A DNA stretch of 64,000 nt, from positions 1 through 64,000 of the forward strand of contig JACPGH010000003.1 of assembly GCA_016182485.1 (NCBI GenBank), read 5' to 3'. A program made the position numbers and the translations under genes. The notes under the pieces were generated by a model that saw only the letters and a program-made list of their open reading frames with translations, searched no databases and had not been told where the DNA came from. Below, in pieces: positions 18,886 through 27,654 of the stretch (positions are counted from its first letter, which is position 1; every line of letters starts with the position of its first letter). Source of the stretch: Candidatus Kaiserbacteria bacterium. GTDB taxonomy: Bacteria > Patescibacteria > Paceibacteria > UBA9973 > UBA2103.

Positions 18886-21594
18886 TCACGCGACCCGCGC
18901 GCGGAGAGCAGTCGCGGATGGTGTTTTCCTATGCCTTTTTCGGTATGCGAGCTTCCTGAATTCCTCTACTATCACGATAGACGAGGCAATGGCTATGATC
19001 GCGAGCCATTCGGAGAAATCGAGCGGTACTGTACGGAGTATTTTCTGGAAGAAGGGCGTATAGACGGCCGCAAGCTGTAGTGCGACAACAGTCAGCGTAG
19101 CCATCACCAGGTAGGCATTGTTGAATGGATTCGTCCGGAAGAGAGATGCGTGCGCGGAGCGGCAATTCCATGCGTTAAACCACTGGAAGACGGCGAGTGT
19201 CGTAAGGGAGAGCGTCCACCCCTTGGCGAGATCCGCTCCGGCGTACCCGTCAAACAGGAAGAGGGTTCCGGCCATCATAGGGAGTGCCATGAACCCCATG
19301 CGCCAGAGCATCAACGAATCGATGAGGTATCTTCCCGGCCGCTTGAAGGTTTTGAGCAGCAGGCCGCCGTCCTTCGGCTCCATCGCGAGCGCTACGACAA
19401 GAAATCCGTCGGTGATGAAGTTCAGCCAGATTATCTGCGTCGCAAGGAGCGGCAGGGGATACCCGAGTAGGAGAGCTCCCGTTATCGTCGCGACTTCTCC
19501 CAAGCTCGTGGAAAAAAGGTAGAGAACCACTTTTTTTATAGTCGCATATATGTTCCTCCCTTCCTCGATCGCGGATAAGATACTGCCGAAATTGTCGTCG
19601 AGCAGCACGATGTCCGCAGCCTCTTTCGCGACCTCGGTCCCGATCTTGCCCATGGCTACTCCCAGGTCGGCAGCGACCAATGGCGGAGCGTCATTGACTC
19701 CGTCGCCGGTCATGGCCACTATCTCCCCGCGCTTTTTATATGCATTGATGATCCTCAATTTGTGCTCAGGCGTCACGCGAGCGAACACGGACGCCGTCGC
19801 GATACGGGCCGTCAGTTCCGCATCGGACATTTCATCTATCTCCGATCCGGTCAAGAGCTCGTCCCCTTCTTTGGCGATGCCGGCTTCTTTTGCGATGGCG
19901 CGGGCGGTTAGCTCATGATCTCCCGTGATCATAACGACCCGGACGCCTGCTAGAGCAGCCTTCTTCATCGCGTCCGCGACTTCCGGGCGTAGCTCGTCCA
20001 GCATGCCGAGGAATCCGACGAAAACGAGGCCGTGCATGGCCTCGGGCGCCAAAGGGCCGGTAAAACCCTCCCGCATGGCGAGCGCCACTACTCGAAGCCC
20101 GCCGGCCGACATCGTGGCAAGCATCTTCTGCGCGGATTCGCGCGCTTCTCTAGAGAACGTCTCGGGCGCGCCGGCGACAAGGGTCTTCGTAGAGAGCGCA
20201 AGCACCGCCTCGGGCGCGCCGCTTACTATAAGAGTGTTTCGCTCGGCCGCCTTGAAGACTACGGCGCGGTATTTAAGCTTATAATCGAAAGGAATTTCCG
20301 ATACGAGCGGGGATTCGGAAAGCATCTCGCTCCTCTTGAATCCCGCTTTTTCTCCGAACACCTGTATTGCGGCTTCGGTCGGATCCCCGGCTATCCGCCA
20401 TCTGTTTTCTTTCTCGGAGAAATACACGCGTCCGCTCGAGCCCAGGGTCGCCAGCTTCCCTAAAAGAAGCAGTTCCGGATGATTGGCGGCATTTATGACT
20501 GAGCCCGCGAGCGAGATCGCTCCTTTAGGCTCGTAACCGATCCCTCCTATCGAAAACAGCTTGCCGTCCGTCCAGACCTCGCTCACCGTGAGTTCGTTCT
20601 TCGTGATAGTCCCGGTCTTATCCACGGCGATGACGCGCGCTTGGCCGAGCGCTTCCACCGCCTGCAGTTTTTTCACGAGCGCATTGCGCTTCGACATCCG
20701 CCAAACGCCGGTCGCCAGCACGAGCGTTATAACGATGGGGAGGCCTTCGGGGATTATCGACACCGCGAGCGAGACGACCGTCGAGAATATAGTAACGACG
20801 CTCTCGCCCCGGGCGAGCCCGAGCGCGAAAAGAGCGCCGCTTATCGCGGCAACTACGACGATGATTACGCGAGAGAGATGGCGGATATTCGCCCTGAGCG
20901 GCATTTCCGTATCTATGGATGAGATCGTTCTCGCTATCGAGCCTATGGCCGTACCCAGGCCGGTTTCGACGACTACGGCTCGGCCGTTGCCCGCTACCAC
21001 CGTGGTGCCCTTGAAAACCATGTTCCGCCGGTCGGCATCCGGCCCATCTGCCTCGGCCGCCTCGGCCGTTTTGTGCGCGGGGACGGATTCTCCCGTGAGG
21101 GCCGCTTCATCGGTCCTCAGATCATTTGAAACTAGCACGCGGGCGTCCGCTGGCACTTTCTCGCCTTCCCGTAGGGAGAGAATATCGCCGCGCACGACCT
21201 CGCGGTCCGGAATGACCATCTCCGTCTCGTCTCGTACGACAGTGGCCGTCGTATTGACATACTGTTTCAAAGCGGACAGCGTATTCTGGGCCCGTCCCTC
21301 CTGAATAGAGCCGATGATCGCGTTGAATAGGAGGACGGCTAGTATGATAGCTCCGTCCGCTGTCTCTCCGAGGAGAAACACGGTGACGGCTGCGGCCAGC
21401 AGTATGTAAATGAGCGGACTCTTGAATTGCCGCAGGAATATTTCCGCGACGGTGTCCGGCTGCTTTTCCGGCAGGACGTTAGGCCCCTCGTCTTGCAAAC
21501 GCCGGGCCGCTTCTTCGACGGAGAGTCCGGCCGCTTTCGCATGCAATAACTCGAAAATCATCGTCGGTTCTTCCGCACTCCAAGACCTACCCAT
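18886..21594 (-). CDS. P2-type cation-transporting ATPase (Ca2+/cation pump)
   Basis: 902 residues, full length. N-terminal cation ATPase domain (LSVEEAARRLQDEGPNVLPE), actuator TGES motif (ALTGESVPAHKT), ion-site IPEGLP in M4, phosphorylation site DKTGTITKNELT, MITGDHELTARAIA and hinge MTGDGVNDAPPLVAADLGVAMG, then a C-terminal cation ATPase domain with four helices. The PEGLP motif and arrangement fit SERCA/PMR1-like pumps. The exported ion is inferred to be Ca2+ or Mn2+. A TATTCT hexamer (21602-21607) sits 7 nt upstream of the start, so its message may be leaderless. Confidence 0.9.
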   Translation of the reverse strand: MGRSWSAEEPTMIFELLHAKAAGLSVEEAARRLQDEGPNVLPEKQPDTVAEIFLRQFKSPLIYILLAAAVTVFLLGETADGAIILAVLLFNAIIGSIQEGRAQNTLSALKQYVNTTATVVRDETEMVIPDREVVRGDILSLREGEKVPADARVLVSNDLRTDEAALTGESVPAHKTAEAAEADGPDADRRNMVFKGTTVVAGNGRAVVVETGLGTAIGSIARTISSIDTEMPLRANIRHLSRVIIVVVAAISGALFALGLARGESVVTIFSTVVSLAVSIIPEGLPIVITLVLATGVWRMSKRNALVKKLQAVEALGQARVIAVDKTGTITKNELTVSEVWTDGKLFSIGGIGYEPKGAISLAGSVINAANHPELLLLGKLATLGSSGRVYFSEKENRWRIAGDPTEAAIQVFGEKAGFKRSEMLSESPLVSEIPFDYKLKYRAVVFKAAERNTLIVSGAPEAVLALSTKTLVAGAPETFSREARESAQKMLATMSAGGLRVVALAMREGFTGPLAPEAMHGLVFVGFLGMLDELRPEVADAMKKAALAGVRVVMITGDHELTARAIAKEAGIAKEGDELLTGSEIDEMSDAELTARIATASVFARVTPEHKLRIINAYKKRGEIVAMTGDGVNDAPPLVAADLGVAMGKIGTEVAKEAADIVLLDDNFGSILSAIEEGRNIYATIKKVVLYLFSTSLGEVATITGALLLGYPLPLLATQIIWLNFITDGFLVVALAMEPKDGGLLLKTFKRPGRYLIDSLMLWRMGFMALPMMAGTLFLFDGYAGADLAKGWTLSLTTLAVFQWFNAWNCRSAHASLFRTNPFNNAYLVMATLTVVALQLAAVYTPFFQKILRTVPLDFSEWLAIIAIASSIVIVEEFRKLAYRKRHRKTPSATALRARVA

Positions 21595-21685
21595 TCTCTT
21601 TAGAATACCATTCTCTCAATTTGCACGAATACGGGAGGTCCCGGTTGATGTTGCAAGCATGAGCAATTCGACTATACTTATACAC

Positions 21686-21758
21686 AGCGGGGTAGAGGAG
21701 TCTGGTACCTCGGGAGGCCCATAACCTCCAGGCGTCGGTTCAAATCCGACCCCCGCAA
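21686..21758 (+). tRNA. tRNA-Met(CAT), initiator-like
   Basis: Cloverleaf can be drawn: acceptor GCGGGG/CCCCGC with an unpaired A1-A72, D stem GAGG/CCTC, anticodon stem GGAGG/CCTCC with CAT at 34-36, T arm GTCGG-TTCAAAT-CCGAC. The 1:72 mismatch and the A11:U24 pair are initiator hallmarks. Unusual points are C33 instead of U33 and A29:U41 in place of the first of three G:C pairs. The 3' CCA is not encoded (CAA follows the discriminator). Confidence 0.8.
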
Positions 21759-21851
21759 CAAATTTTCAGAGAAAATTTGTGGCGAGGCTCGCCATAGACT
21801 CGCCTACGGCGGTCAAGGCGGCCCGCAACTGAACAGTGCTAGAGTTAGTCT

Positions 21852-22124
21852 ATGTACTTCGCTTACATTTTGGTAAGCGAACTGGATAAGCGTACCTATG
21901 TCGGTTTCTCGGATAATGTTGAGCGACGACTAACTCAGCACAATGCTGGGCAAGTCACAGCGACGAAGCATCGCCGTCCGCTCCGCATATTCCATCAAGA
22001 AGAGTTTCAAACATTGAAAGAAGCAAAAACGCGAGAATTGTGGTGGAAAAGTGGCAGCGGACGAAACGAATTAAAGAAGCTTTTCGCATCTAAAAATTGT
22101 AACGCCAGCTGTGCCCGTCCGTAG
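21852..22124 (+). CDS. GIY-YIG domain endonuclease-like protein
   Basis: 90 residues, close to the family's single-domain size. The GIY-YIG motif appears as FAYILVSELDKRTYVGFSDNVERRLTQHNAG, followed by the conserved Arg/His region and LKEAKTRELWWKSGSGRNEL with the catalytic Glu. Standalone UvrC-N-like proteins of this kind are often cassette genes. First protein gene after the tRNA, at the edge of the accessory array. Confidence 0.88.
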   Translation: MYFAYILVSELDKRTYVGFSDNVERRLTQHNAGQVTATKHRRPLRIFHQEEFQTLKEAKTRELWWKSGSGRNELKKLFASKNCNASCARP

Positions 22125-22206
22125 CCTTTGGCGGAGGAGGGGAACTAGTACCGTTCCCCGTCAAAGTCGATACTGTACCGGCGCCCCTGTTCGGCTAGAA
22201 AAGCGA

Positions 22207-22232
22207 GCAAAAACCACGAAAGTGGTTTTTGC
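22207..22232 (+). terminator. Rho-independent terminator-like hairpin
   Basis: gcaaaaaccac-gaaa-gtggtttttgc: an 11-bp perfect stem, GNRA-type loop and T-rich 3' arm, downstream of the GIY-YIG gene. Confidence 0.7.
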
Positions 22233-22340
22233 GTTTTCAGCATATACAGCATATATCCCAGTTCGATTCCGACTCTCGTATTCGGCGATGTTTCGTGTCG
22301 TGATCACGCCCGAAATGACCCGATTTCGAGCATGGGGGTT

Positions 22341-22410
22341 GGAATCGAACCGGAGAAACTCACTGATTACAACAGTTCTTGATTTCCCGCCCTCTCTAGG
22401 GAACGAGCGT
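22341..22410 (+). repeat. GGAATCGAACC-type element
   Basis: Contains GGAATCGAACC, then cagttcttgatttcccgccc. The same two blocks in the same order occur at 29972-30024. An inverted AGTTCGATTCC lies at 22260-22270. Immediately flanks the IS-like gene. Confidence 0.5.
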
Positions 22411-22413
22411 TTT

Positions 22414-23319
22414 CTAACCAATAGCTTGGAAACGTTTTGATGATAACGCCTGTAACGGCGTGCACAACTGAAGGCCGAAGTGAAGCCGCCGACCGTTATA
22501 GTGCGGAAGGTACTTTGCTAGTGCCTTGTTGAGCGCTTCGACGGTTCGCGACACCCCGTCGAGACACTCTTCCTGCAAGGTACGGTTGAATCGCTCCAAA
22601 TGCGCATTGTCGTTCGGCCGGCGCACGCGCGAATGCCTGTGCACGGAGAATACTCGATCGGTGAACCATTGCGCCCATTCGCTCCCATGGTCGCTTTGGA
22701 GCGTTTTAAAGCGAAACGGCGCTAGCCGTTGGGCCCGCTGCACGAACCGCAAGGCCATGACCGTATTTGCATGCGGATACGCCCGGGCATATGCCCAGCG
22801 GCTGAACACATCAATGAGCGTGAAGACATACACTCGCTGGCCTTCCGGTGTGAGGAGATGGATCGTATCGACCTGCACCAAATCGCCCGGCTTCTCGACA
22901 TCCGGGCGCATTAGTGGCGGATGATACCGTTTCCAAGGCGAGCGCTTCTTCAAGAGACCCAGGCGGTCGAGCGTGCGCTTGACCGTCGAAAGCGAGACCG
23001 CCATGCCGTCGTTGATGAGTTCCTGGTGTACGACCTCCGCGCTCCGCTTGAGAAGGAGCCGCTTGTGGAAGATTTTCCATACGAGCTCGGCAGAAAGCGC
23101 CTTGGGGTGATGCTTTGGGCGCGAGGACAGCGTGGGGATCGGATGATTGCCGTATCGCTTCGCCTTAGCCATCCATTTCGTGATAGTGCCTGGAGACACG
23201 CCGATGTATCGGGCGACTTGCCGGATTCCCCAGCCTCGGCGTACGAGCTGCGTGGCATCCCGGCGGACTTTCGGAAGATACGGATTTACCGAACCGACCT
23301 CCGGGCGCGTGGATACCAT
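22414..23319 (-). CDS. IS481-like transposase (DDE integrase core)
   Basis: 301 residues from ATG 23319. The longer open frame upstream is antisense to the ABC-F remnant and is discarded. N-terminal HTH (GWGIRQVARYIGVSPGTITKWM), a second HTH-like segment, then an rve core: first Asp in VQVDTIHLLTPEG, second in LQSDHGSEW, Glu in NAHLERFNRTLQEE. Full length and apparently intact. It abuts the 5'-truncated ABC-F gene on its upstream side. I could not find convincing terminal inverted repeats or a target duplication by eye. Confidence 0.88.
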   Translation of the reverse strand: MVSTRPEVGSVNPYLPKVRRDATQLVRRGWGIRQVARYIGVSPGTITKWMAKAKRYGNHPIPTLSSRPKHHPKALSAELVWKIFHKRLLLKRSAEVVHQELINDGMAVSLSTVKRTLDRLGLLKKRSPWKRYHPPLMRPDVEKPGDLVQVDTIHLLTPEGQRVYVFTLIDVFSRWAYARAYPHANTVMALRFVQRAQRLAPFRFKTLQSDHGSEWAQWFTDRVFSVHRHSRVRRPNDNAHLERFNRTLQEECLDGVSRTVEALNKALAKYLPHYNGRRLHFGLQLCTPLQALSSKRFQAIG

Positions 23320-23330
23320 TGGAAAGATAC
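22414..23330 (-). mobile_element. Insertion sequence, IS481-like; ends not resolved
   Basis: Inferred from the transposase gene and from the abrupt start of ABC-F coding similarity at about 23330. The left end lies somewhere left of 22414. Confidence 0.6.
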
Positions 23331-24730
23331 AGTATGTTCCGCAATTGTATTTCGCGCTCTTCGAACAAGCCGACACTGTGGCTGCGTTTCTCGAAAATAG
23401 GAGCATCTCTTGGCCGCTCGTACAGGCATCACTCAATCGGATCTTCGGTATCACAAATGTCACACAGGATAAAGAAATGCGGGCACTATCCGGAGGCGAG
23501 CTCGCCAAGCTGTTGATTGCGATAGCTGATACGGGCAATCCCGACATTCTCTTGCTTGATGAGCCAACTAATCATCTCGACGCCGAGGGATTGGAAGTAT
23601 TGAAGAACTATCTTCTTACGTTTAATGGGGCATTCATTGTGGTATCCCATGACCCCTTATTCCTGGATCACGTCATATCTACCATTTGGGAGATTGACAG
23701 AGGGGCTATTGCTCGCTTTGGCGGCAACTACTCGGAGTACCAGGAACAGAAGCGATTGATCGAGGAAGCTCGCGAACGCGATTTTGAAGCAGCAAAGAAA
23801 GATGTTAAGAAAGCGCGCAGAGCAATCGAAGCTCGCGAGACACGCGTAGCCCGTGCGAATCGAGCGGGGAAGCAGTCGAAGGCTGAACCGAGCCGAGATA
23901 AGTTTGCCGAAGGATTTTTCCGTGGTCAATCTGAGAAGACGGCTGGGAAACTAAAGCGCCAACAGGACCAAATGATTGAGGATCGTCAGCTGCGTGTCTC
24001 GCAGTTACAAAAGCCAAAGCGGAAGACAACGCACGTTGTTCTTGAAGCTGGCGCTGAACAGTCTAAGCGGATGCTCGTCAGTGTATCGAACGGCTCATTG
24101 AGTATAGAAGGTAGAAGTCTAGTGCGGGACATTGGACTGCGGATAGAATTTGGCGACCGCATTGTCTTCACTGGTAAGAATGGTTCGGGGAAGAGTCTTT
24201 TGGTTAAGGCACTTATGGGTATGCAGGGACCGTTCTCGTTTGAGGGAGTAGTCAAGCGCGGCGAAAGTCTCAAGACGGTCTACATGGATCAGAAGTATCA
24301 ATCTATCGATCCCGAACTATCCATTCTCGATAATCTTCTGCAGGCAAATCCACATTTGGATGAGAACGCAGCAAGAAATCAGCTCGGCAAGTTCTTATTC
24401 GGTGCAGATTCGAGCGTCAAGAAGCAAGCCGGGACGCTCTCAGGCGGCGAAACCGCTTGTCTCGTTCTTGCTCAAGTGACGTCCTCGCCGATTGATCTGC
24501 TTGTGCTCGACGAACCTACGAACAATCTTGATATTGAGGCGCTCGATATCATCGCCGATGCCCTTGGGGATTTCCCAGGTGCGCTGGTAGTCATATCGCA
24601 TAACGTGCATTTTTTATCGAGACTCGAAACTGAACGTGCGTACGTCATAACCGGAGAGAGATTGAAGGAGATGAGATTCTTGCCTGAGGACGAAGCCGAG
24701 TTTTATTCAGAGCTTGTTGCGGCAGAATAA
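23321..24730 (+). pseudogene. ABC-F ATPase, 5'-truncated by the IS
   Basis: ABC-F proteins (EttA/Uup family, ribosome-associated translation factors) have two ABC domains. Here the first domain begins after its Walker A: similarity starts at IQYVPQLYFALFEQ and continues with signature LSGGE, Walker B DILLLDEPTNHLD, the charged linker, and a full second domain with GKNGSGKS, LSGGE and LVLDEPTNNLD. The roughly 60 N-terminal residues with the first Walker A are missing and are not found on the other side of the IS. The open frame runs into the antisense strand of the transposase and has no native start. Confidence 0.82.
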
Positions 24731-24732
24731 CC

Positions 24733-24874
24733 AAAAGACGGGCGCTGGAATCGAACTACGCTGCGCAAAGCAAAAAATGGGGACAGGAATCGAACTCCGA
24801 GCCTATTCTGACGATGTTCGTTATCTTATACGACCGCGAGAGATAACGAACATCGGATTTGAATACTTTCCGCC
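24733..24874 (+). repeat. 142-bp direct repeat, copy 1 (after ABC-F stop)
   Basis: Begins 3 nt after the ABC-F stop codon. It differs from 28409-28550 at only two positions. It contains two GGAATCGAACT motifs (24747, 24788) and a 14-bp stem (gatgttcgttatct / agataacgaacatc). Its position straight after a stop codon resembles cassette recombination sites, but the core does not match the classical attC consensus. Confidence 0.85.
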
Positions 24875-24944
24875 CCGACAGGCTACCTGATTTTCTTAGC
24901 GGTACGCCTTAAAAAATAAAAGTACTCTTGTGGTGCATCACGCA

Positions 24945-24976
24945 GGCAAAAGCCGCTCTTTCGAGCGGTTTTTTTG
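24945..24976. terminator. Bidirectional terminator
   Basis: gcaaaagccgctc-tttc-gagcggtttttttgc: 6-bp GC stem with A- and T-tracts on either side. Separates the ABC-F remnant from the convergent gene ending at 24991. Confidence 0.7.
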
Positions 24977-24990
24977 CGTTTGGAGTGTAC

Positions 24991-25575
24991 CTATTCAGAC
25001 AAATCTTCGAGTGGCTTAGTCACCTTGTTTCGGAGCTTATTTTCTGAAGTTAAGGAAAGCAGAATACTTAATCCATGATCGTCGGCATTATTCACCGCGT
25101 CGAACGTGGCCTGATCAGCGAAATATACATTGACCCCATTTTCGATCATGGCATCAAGGGCTGATGCATAATGGGTTTCTGAGATGGGCGTCACAGGATC
25201 GCGGCTCGTCCATTCTTTTTCTCCCATGCCAAGGTTAGGGTCAAAGTTAAAGGCGTTGCTTGAAACCTCATACATGGTTCCTCCGTGGTCCCTTTTGAGG
25301 AAATCATCCCTGTTCATGCAAATGGTCACGTAAGGTACGTCGCTGAAATATCCTATTTGCATCCAACTGTCGTCGTGACCCTCTACCAAGAATATCGACG
25401 CGAGCTCCTTATTAGGAGTAGCAAAAATGACAGCACCTTCATTCTCACCGCGGTTGCGGCCTTCTCGCGGAGTCAGCTCCTGCAGGTTCGGGGTCTGGGC
25501 TGCAATATAAAGAACAGGCGGCTTTTCTTTCTTTTCAATACTCTGCCATTCCCGATTTCCCTCGGGACCTTCCAT
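24991..25575 (-). CDS. Uncharacterised protein, possible ADP-ribosyltransferase-like fold
   Basis: 194 residues from ATG 25575. The N-terminal part reads PVLYIAAQTPNLQELTPREG...GAVIFATPNKELASIF. This LYxA...L.P...FAT...A pattern is seen in small ART-like or RNase-toxin-like proteins. No catalytic residues can be assigned with confidence. Divergent from the beta-lactamase-like gene, sharing a promoter region of about 60 bp. Function unknown. Confidence 0.55.
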   Translation of the reverse strand: MEGPEGNREWQSIEKKEKPPVLYIAAQTPNLQELTPREGRNRGENEGAVIFATPNKELASIFLVEGHDDSWMQIGYFSDVPYVTICMNRDDFLKRDHGGTMYEVSSNAFNFDPNLGMGEKEWTSRDPVTPISETHYASALDAMIENGVNVYFADQATFDAVNNADDHGLSILLSLTSENKLRNKVTKPLEDLSE

Positions 25576-25632
25576 ATTAGAAATATAGCACAGTACTGCC
25601 CACGCCTGTTCGCCTCGCAGGAGTATACTTTC

Positions 25633-26703
25633 ATGATGGAAGACAGGATTGCAGAAATTGCTGGAGCGGCGATAGAGGGGCATACGTTTCCGGGGTGCGT
25701 CGTGGGCGTAGTGCGGAAAGACGGCGAGCGACTAATTCTGCCGTTTGGTCATTTCACATACGAACCAAGTTCTCCGGCGGTCAGGGCAAATTCTATGTAT
25801 GACACAGCTTCCATTACAAAGTCCATTCCAACCGGCAGTCTGTGTCTTCAAATGATCGACCAGGGAAAGCTTAAGGTTACGGACAAACTTATCGATTATG
25901 TTCCGGAATTCAATAATTCGGACCGAGAAAATGTTCTCATAAAGCACCTGCTAACATATACCATCGACGGATACGGTCTCGCCTCGACTCTTGACGGTCG
26001 TGATACGATTCAAAGCAAAACCGCGGAGCAGCTATTGCATCTACTCCTCACTCACGATTTCGAGAAGCGTCCGGGCACTGTTTTCAAGTACACAAATATA
26101 CCCGCCGCGCTTTTGGGTCTCGTGATCGAGCGGCTGACCGGAAAGACAATTGACGTGCTTGCCGACGAGCATTTCTTCGTGCCCTTAGGAATGAGCCGGA
26201 GCACTTTTTATCCCGAGAAGTTTCCAATTGAGGAAATACCGCCAACAGAAATAGACAGTTGGCGCGGAGAAGTTCGCGGCGCGGTGCACGATGAGAGCGC
26301 TTACATAGCTAAACGCGATGGCAAAATATTTGGTCACGCTGGCCTCTTCTCTACGGCCGGCGATATTCTTTCTTTTCTTGGAATGCTTCTCGACGGCGGG
26401 ACCTTAAGTGGAAAGAGGTTCTTTTCAGAAGATATCATCCGACATATGGAAACCAATCAAATTCCGGAACTCAACGACTTCACTGGCCTGGGCTGGGAAT
26501 TAAATCAACCGCGCTATATGGGCAAATACTGCGGCGAGCACACGTTCGGCAAAACCGGCTTTACGGGGACGCTATGTGTTGTTGACCGCCAGAAAGGGGT
26601 CGCGTACGCAATTCTTTCTAATCGTATTTACCCGAAGCGAGCCAAGGACTCTTCGGCGATCAACGCCTTCCGAGCGGCCATAGGAGAAATTATCTTGTCG
26701 TAA
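25633..26703 (+). CDS. Serine beta-lactamase-like hydrolase (CubicO/AmpC family)
   Basis: 356 residues from 25633. ATG 25636 is equally possible and lies 6 nt after TATACT (25624-25629). Serine acyl-enzyme fold: nucleophile motif SITK near residue 59, YTN motif (FKYTNIPAALLG) and the third motif HTFGKTGFTG. No signal peptide is seen. Such proteins are usually esterases or D-amino-peptidases rather than true beta-lactamases. AT-richer than the pilus genes and part of the accessory array. Confidence 0.85.
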   Translation: MMEDRIAEIAGAAIEGHTFPGCVVGVVRKDGERLILPFGHFTYEPSSPAVRANSMYDTASITKSIPTGSLCLQMIDQGKLKVTDKLIDYVPEFNNSDRENVLIKHLLTYTIDGYGLASTLDGRDTIQSKTAEQLLHLLLTHDFEKRPGTVFKYTNIPAALLGLVIERLTGKTIDVLADEHFFVPLGMSRSTFYPEKFPIEEIPPTEIDSWRGEVRGAVHDESAYIAKRDGKIFGHAGLFSTAGDILSFLGMLLDGGTLSGKRFFSEDIIRHMETNQIPELNDFTGLGWELNQPRYMGKYCGEHTFGKTGFTGTLCVVDRQKGVAYAILSNRIYPKRAKDSSAINAFRAAIGEIILS

Positions 26704-26738
26704 TCCTTAATAGCGCAAGAAAAAAGCCCTTAAATGCT

Positions 26739-26775
26739 AGTTCCCGTCCGGGCCGTCGTTTAATGGGGGCAGGAA
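26739..26775 (+). repeat. TTCCCGTCC...GGGGGCAGGAA element
   Basis: gttcccgtccggg and gggggcaggaa separated by a short loop. The same two blocks occur at 30014-30048 downstream of another cassette-like gene. Confidence 0.5.
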
Positions 26776-26789
26776 TACCAGACTCAAGC

Positions 26790-26795
26790 TATACT
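26790..26795 (+). promoter_or_regulatory. -10 element of leaderless promoter
   Basis: TATACT then tagcgc then the ATG at 26802 (6 nt). Confidence 0.5.
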
Positions 26796-26801
26796 TAGCG
26801 C

Positions 26802-27185
26802 ATGAAAACTATCCTTATTGATGCCGTAGATGCCTTCGTTATAGAAGGCGAGGGCATCTATAAGCCGCTTTACGATCTGCTTGAGAAGTACTCGAATCGA
26901 AAGATCATTCTTACGAACGCCAACGATGAACAGATGGTCAAATTCGGCCTGAACGATATGCCCTATGAGGTTTTCACACTCAAGCACAATCCTGACAAAC
27001 CAGACCCAGCCTACTTTAAAACCATGCTTGCGCATTTCGGCCTAAAACCAGGAGATGTCCTTTATTTTGAACACAACCCAGATGCGGTTAAGGGCGCAGA
27101 GTCAGTCGGTATCCTCTCCTATTACTACGACAGCGAGAAAAAGGATGTCGGGACCCTTAAGGAATTCCTTGACGCGAACCTATGA
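26802..27185 (+). CDS. HAD-superfamily hydrolase-like protein
   Basis: 127 residues. The motif I region reads TILIDAVDAFVIEGEG, where the canonical DxD nucleophile pair is only partly kept (IDAVD). Motif II is IILTNAND. The late part has LKPGDVLYFEHNPDAVKGAESVGI, as in HAD phosphatases (GDxxFxxDN). It lacks a cap domain and has a degenerate motif I, so catalysis is uncertain. The stop overlaps the next ATG by 4 nt. Confidence 0.7.
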   Translation: MKTILIDAVDAFVIEGEGIYKPLYDLLEKYSNRKIILTNANDEQMVKFGLNDMPYEVFTLKHNPDKPDPAYFKTMLAHFGLKPGDVLYFEHNPDAVKGAESVGILSYYYDSEKKDVGTLKEFLDANL

Positions 27186-27379
27186 CCATCTCGTACGACG
27201 ATTTTGAGAAAGTAGATATCCGAGTCGGGAAGATACTTGAGGCACAGGATTTCCCAGAGGCGCGGAATCCAGCATTCATGCTGAAGATCGATTTCGGTAA
27301 GGAGATTGGTGTCAAAGTCTCGAGCGTGTGTCGAGATTGGCAGCAAACTACAGTAATCTATGAAGCTCAAAAACGATAA
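27182..27379 (+). pseudogene. Truncated CsaA-like tRNA-binding protein (internal deletion)
   Basis: The first 45 or so residues (ISYDDFEKVDIRVGKILE, DFPEARNPAFMLKIDFG) are nearly identical to the intact gene at 30732-31070. After SSV the DNA jumps to a sequence matching the last 30 nt of that gene (tgtcgagattggcagcaaac), in another frame. About 190 bp have been lost, probably between short repeats, and the product ends in an unrelated 14-residue tail. Confidence 0.8.
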
Positions 27380-27653
27380 GTATAAAAAGGCGCGAGGAGG
27401 GTATTCTCGATTGTTGGATATCGCCTGTCAGAAATGTGGCATCTCCATTTGTGAGTACCAAAAAGACGGAGCAGGAAACTTGCGACGAATGTATGTCGAC
27501 AGGATTATTGATCCTAAGATTTCTTTGGCCCGAAAAGACCTGACTTGTCCGAAACGACATTTGTTGGGAGTGAAGATAATTTACGAAAAAGAGAAAAGAC
27601 CGGCGTTCAGGTTGTTTGTTGATTCGGTTACAAAAAGGATTATTAAAATCTGA
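27360..27653 (+). CDS. Small zinc-ribbon-like protein
   Basis: 97 residues, basic. A Cys pair ACQKCG near residue 23 and a distant CPKRH near 63 suggest a metal-binding ribbon. No named family recognised. It overlaps the dead csaA copy and is followed immediately by the HhH-GPD-like gene. Confidence 0.6.
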   Translation: MKLKNDKYKKARGGYSRLLDIACQKCGISICEYQKDGAGNLRRMYVDRIIDPKISLARKDLTCPKRHLLGVKIIYEKEKRPAFRLFVDSVTKRIIKI

Positions 27654-27654
27654 G

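Noticed and set aside
20561..21304. 247-codon plus-strand open frame opposite the cation ATPase
   Set aside because: Ser/Thr/Arg-rich antisense shadow of a clear P-type ATPase.
22161..22421. Minus-strand open frame of 86 codons
   Set aside because: It spans a terminator hairpin and a repeat element and matches no family.
23322..23547. N-terminal extension of the transposase frame
   Set aside because: The extra 76 residues are the antisense of the ABC-F coding sequence. The transposase family start fits ATG 23319.
24733..24874. Possible tRNA or tmRNA because of GTTCGATTCC motifs on the minus strand
   Set aside because: No complete cloverleaf, T stem of only 2-3 bp, and no anticodon arm. At best tRNA-like remnants.
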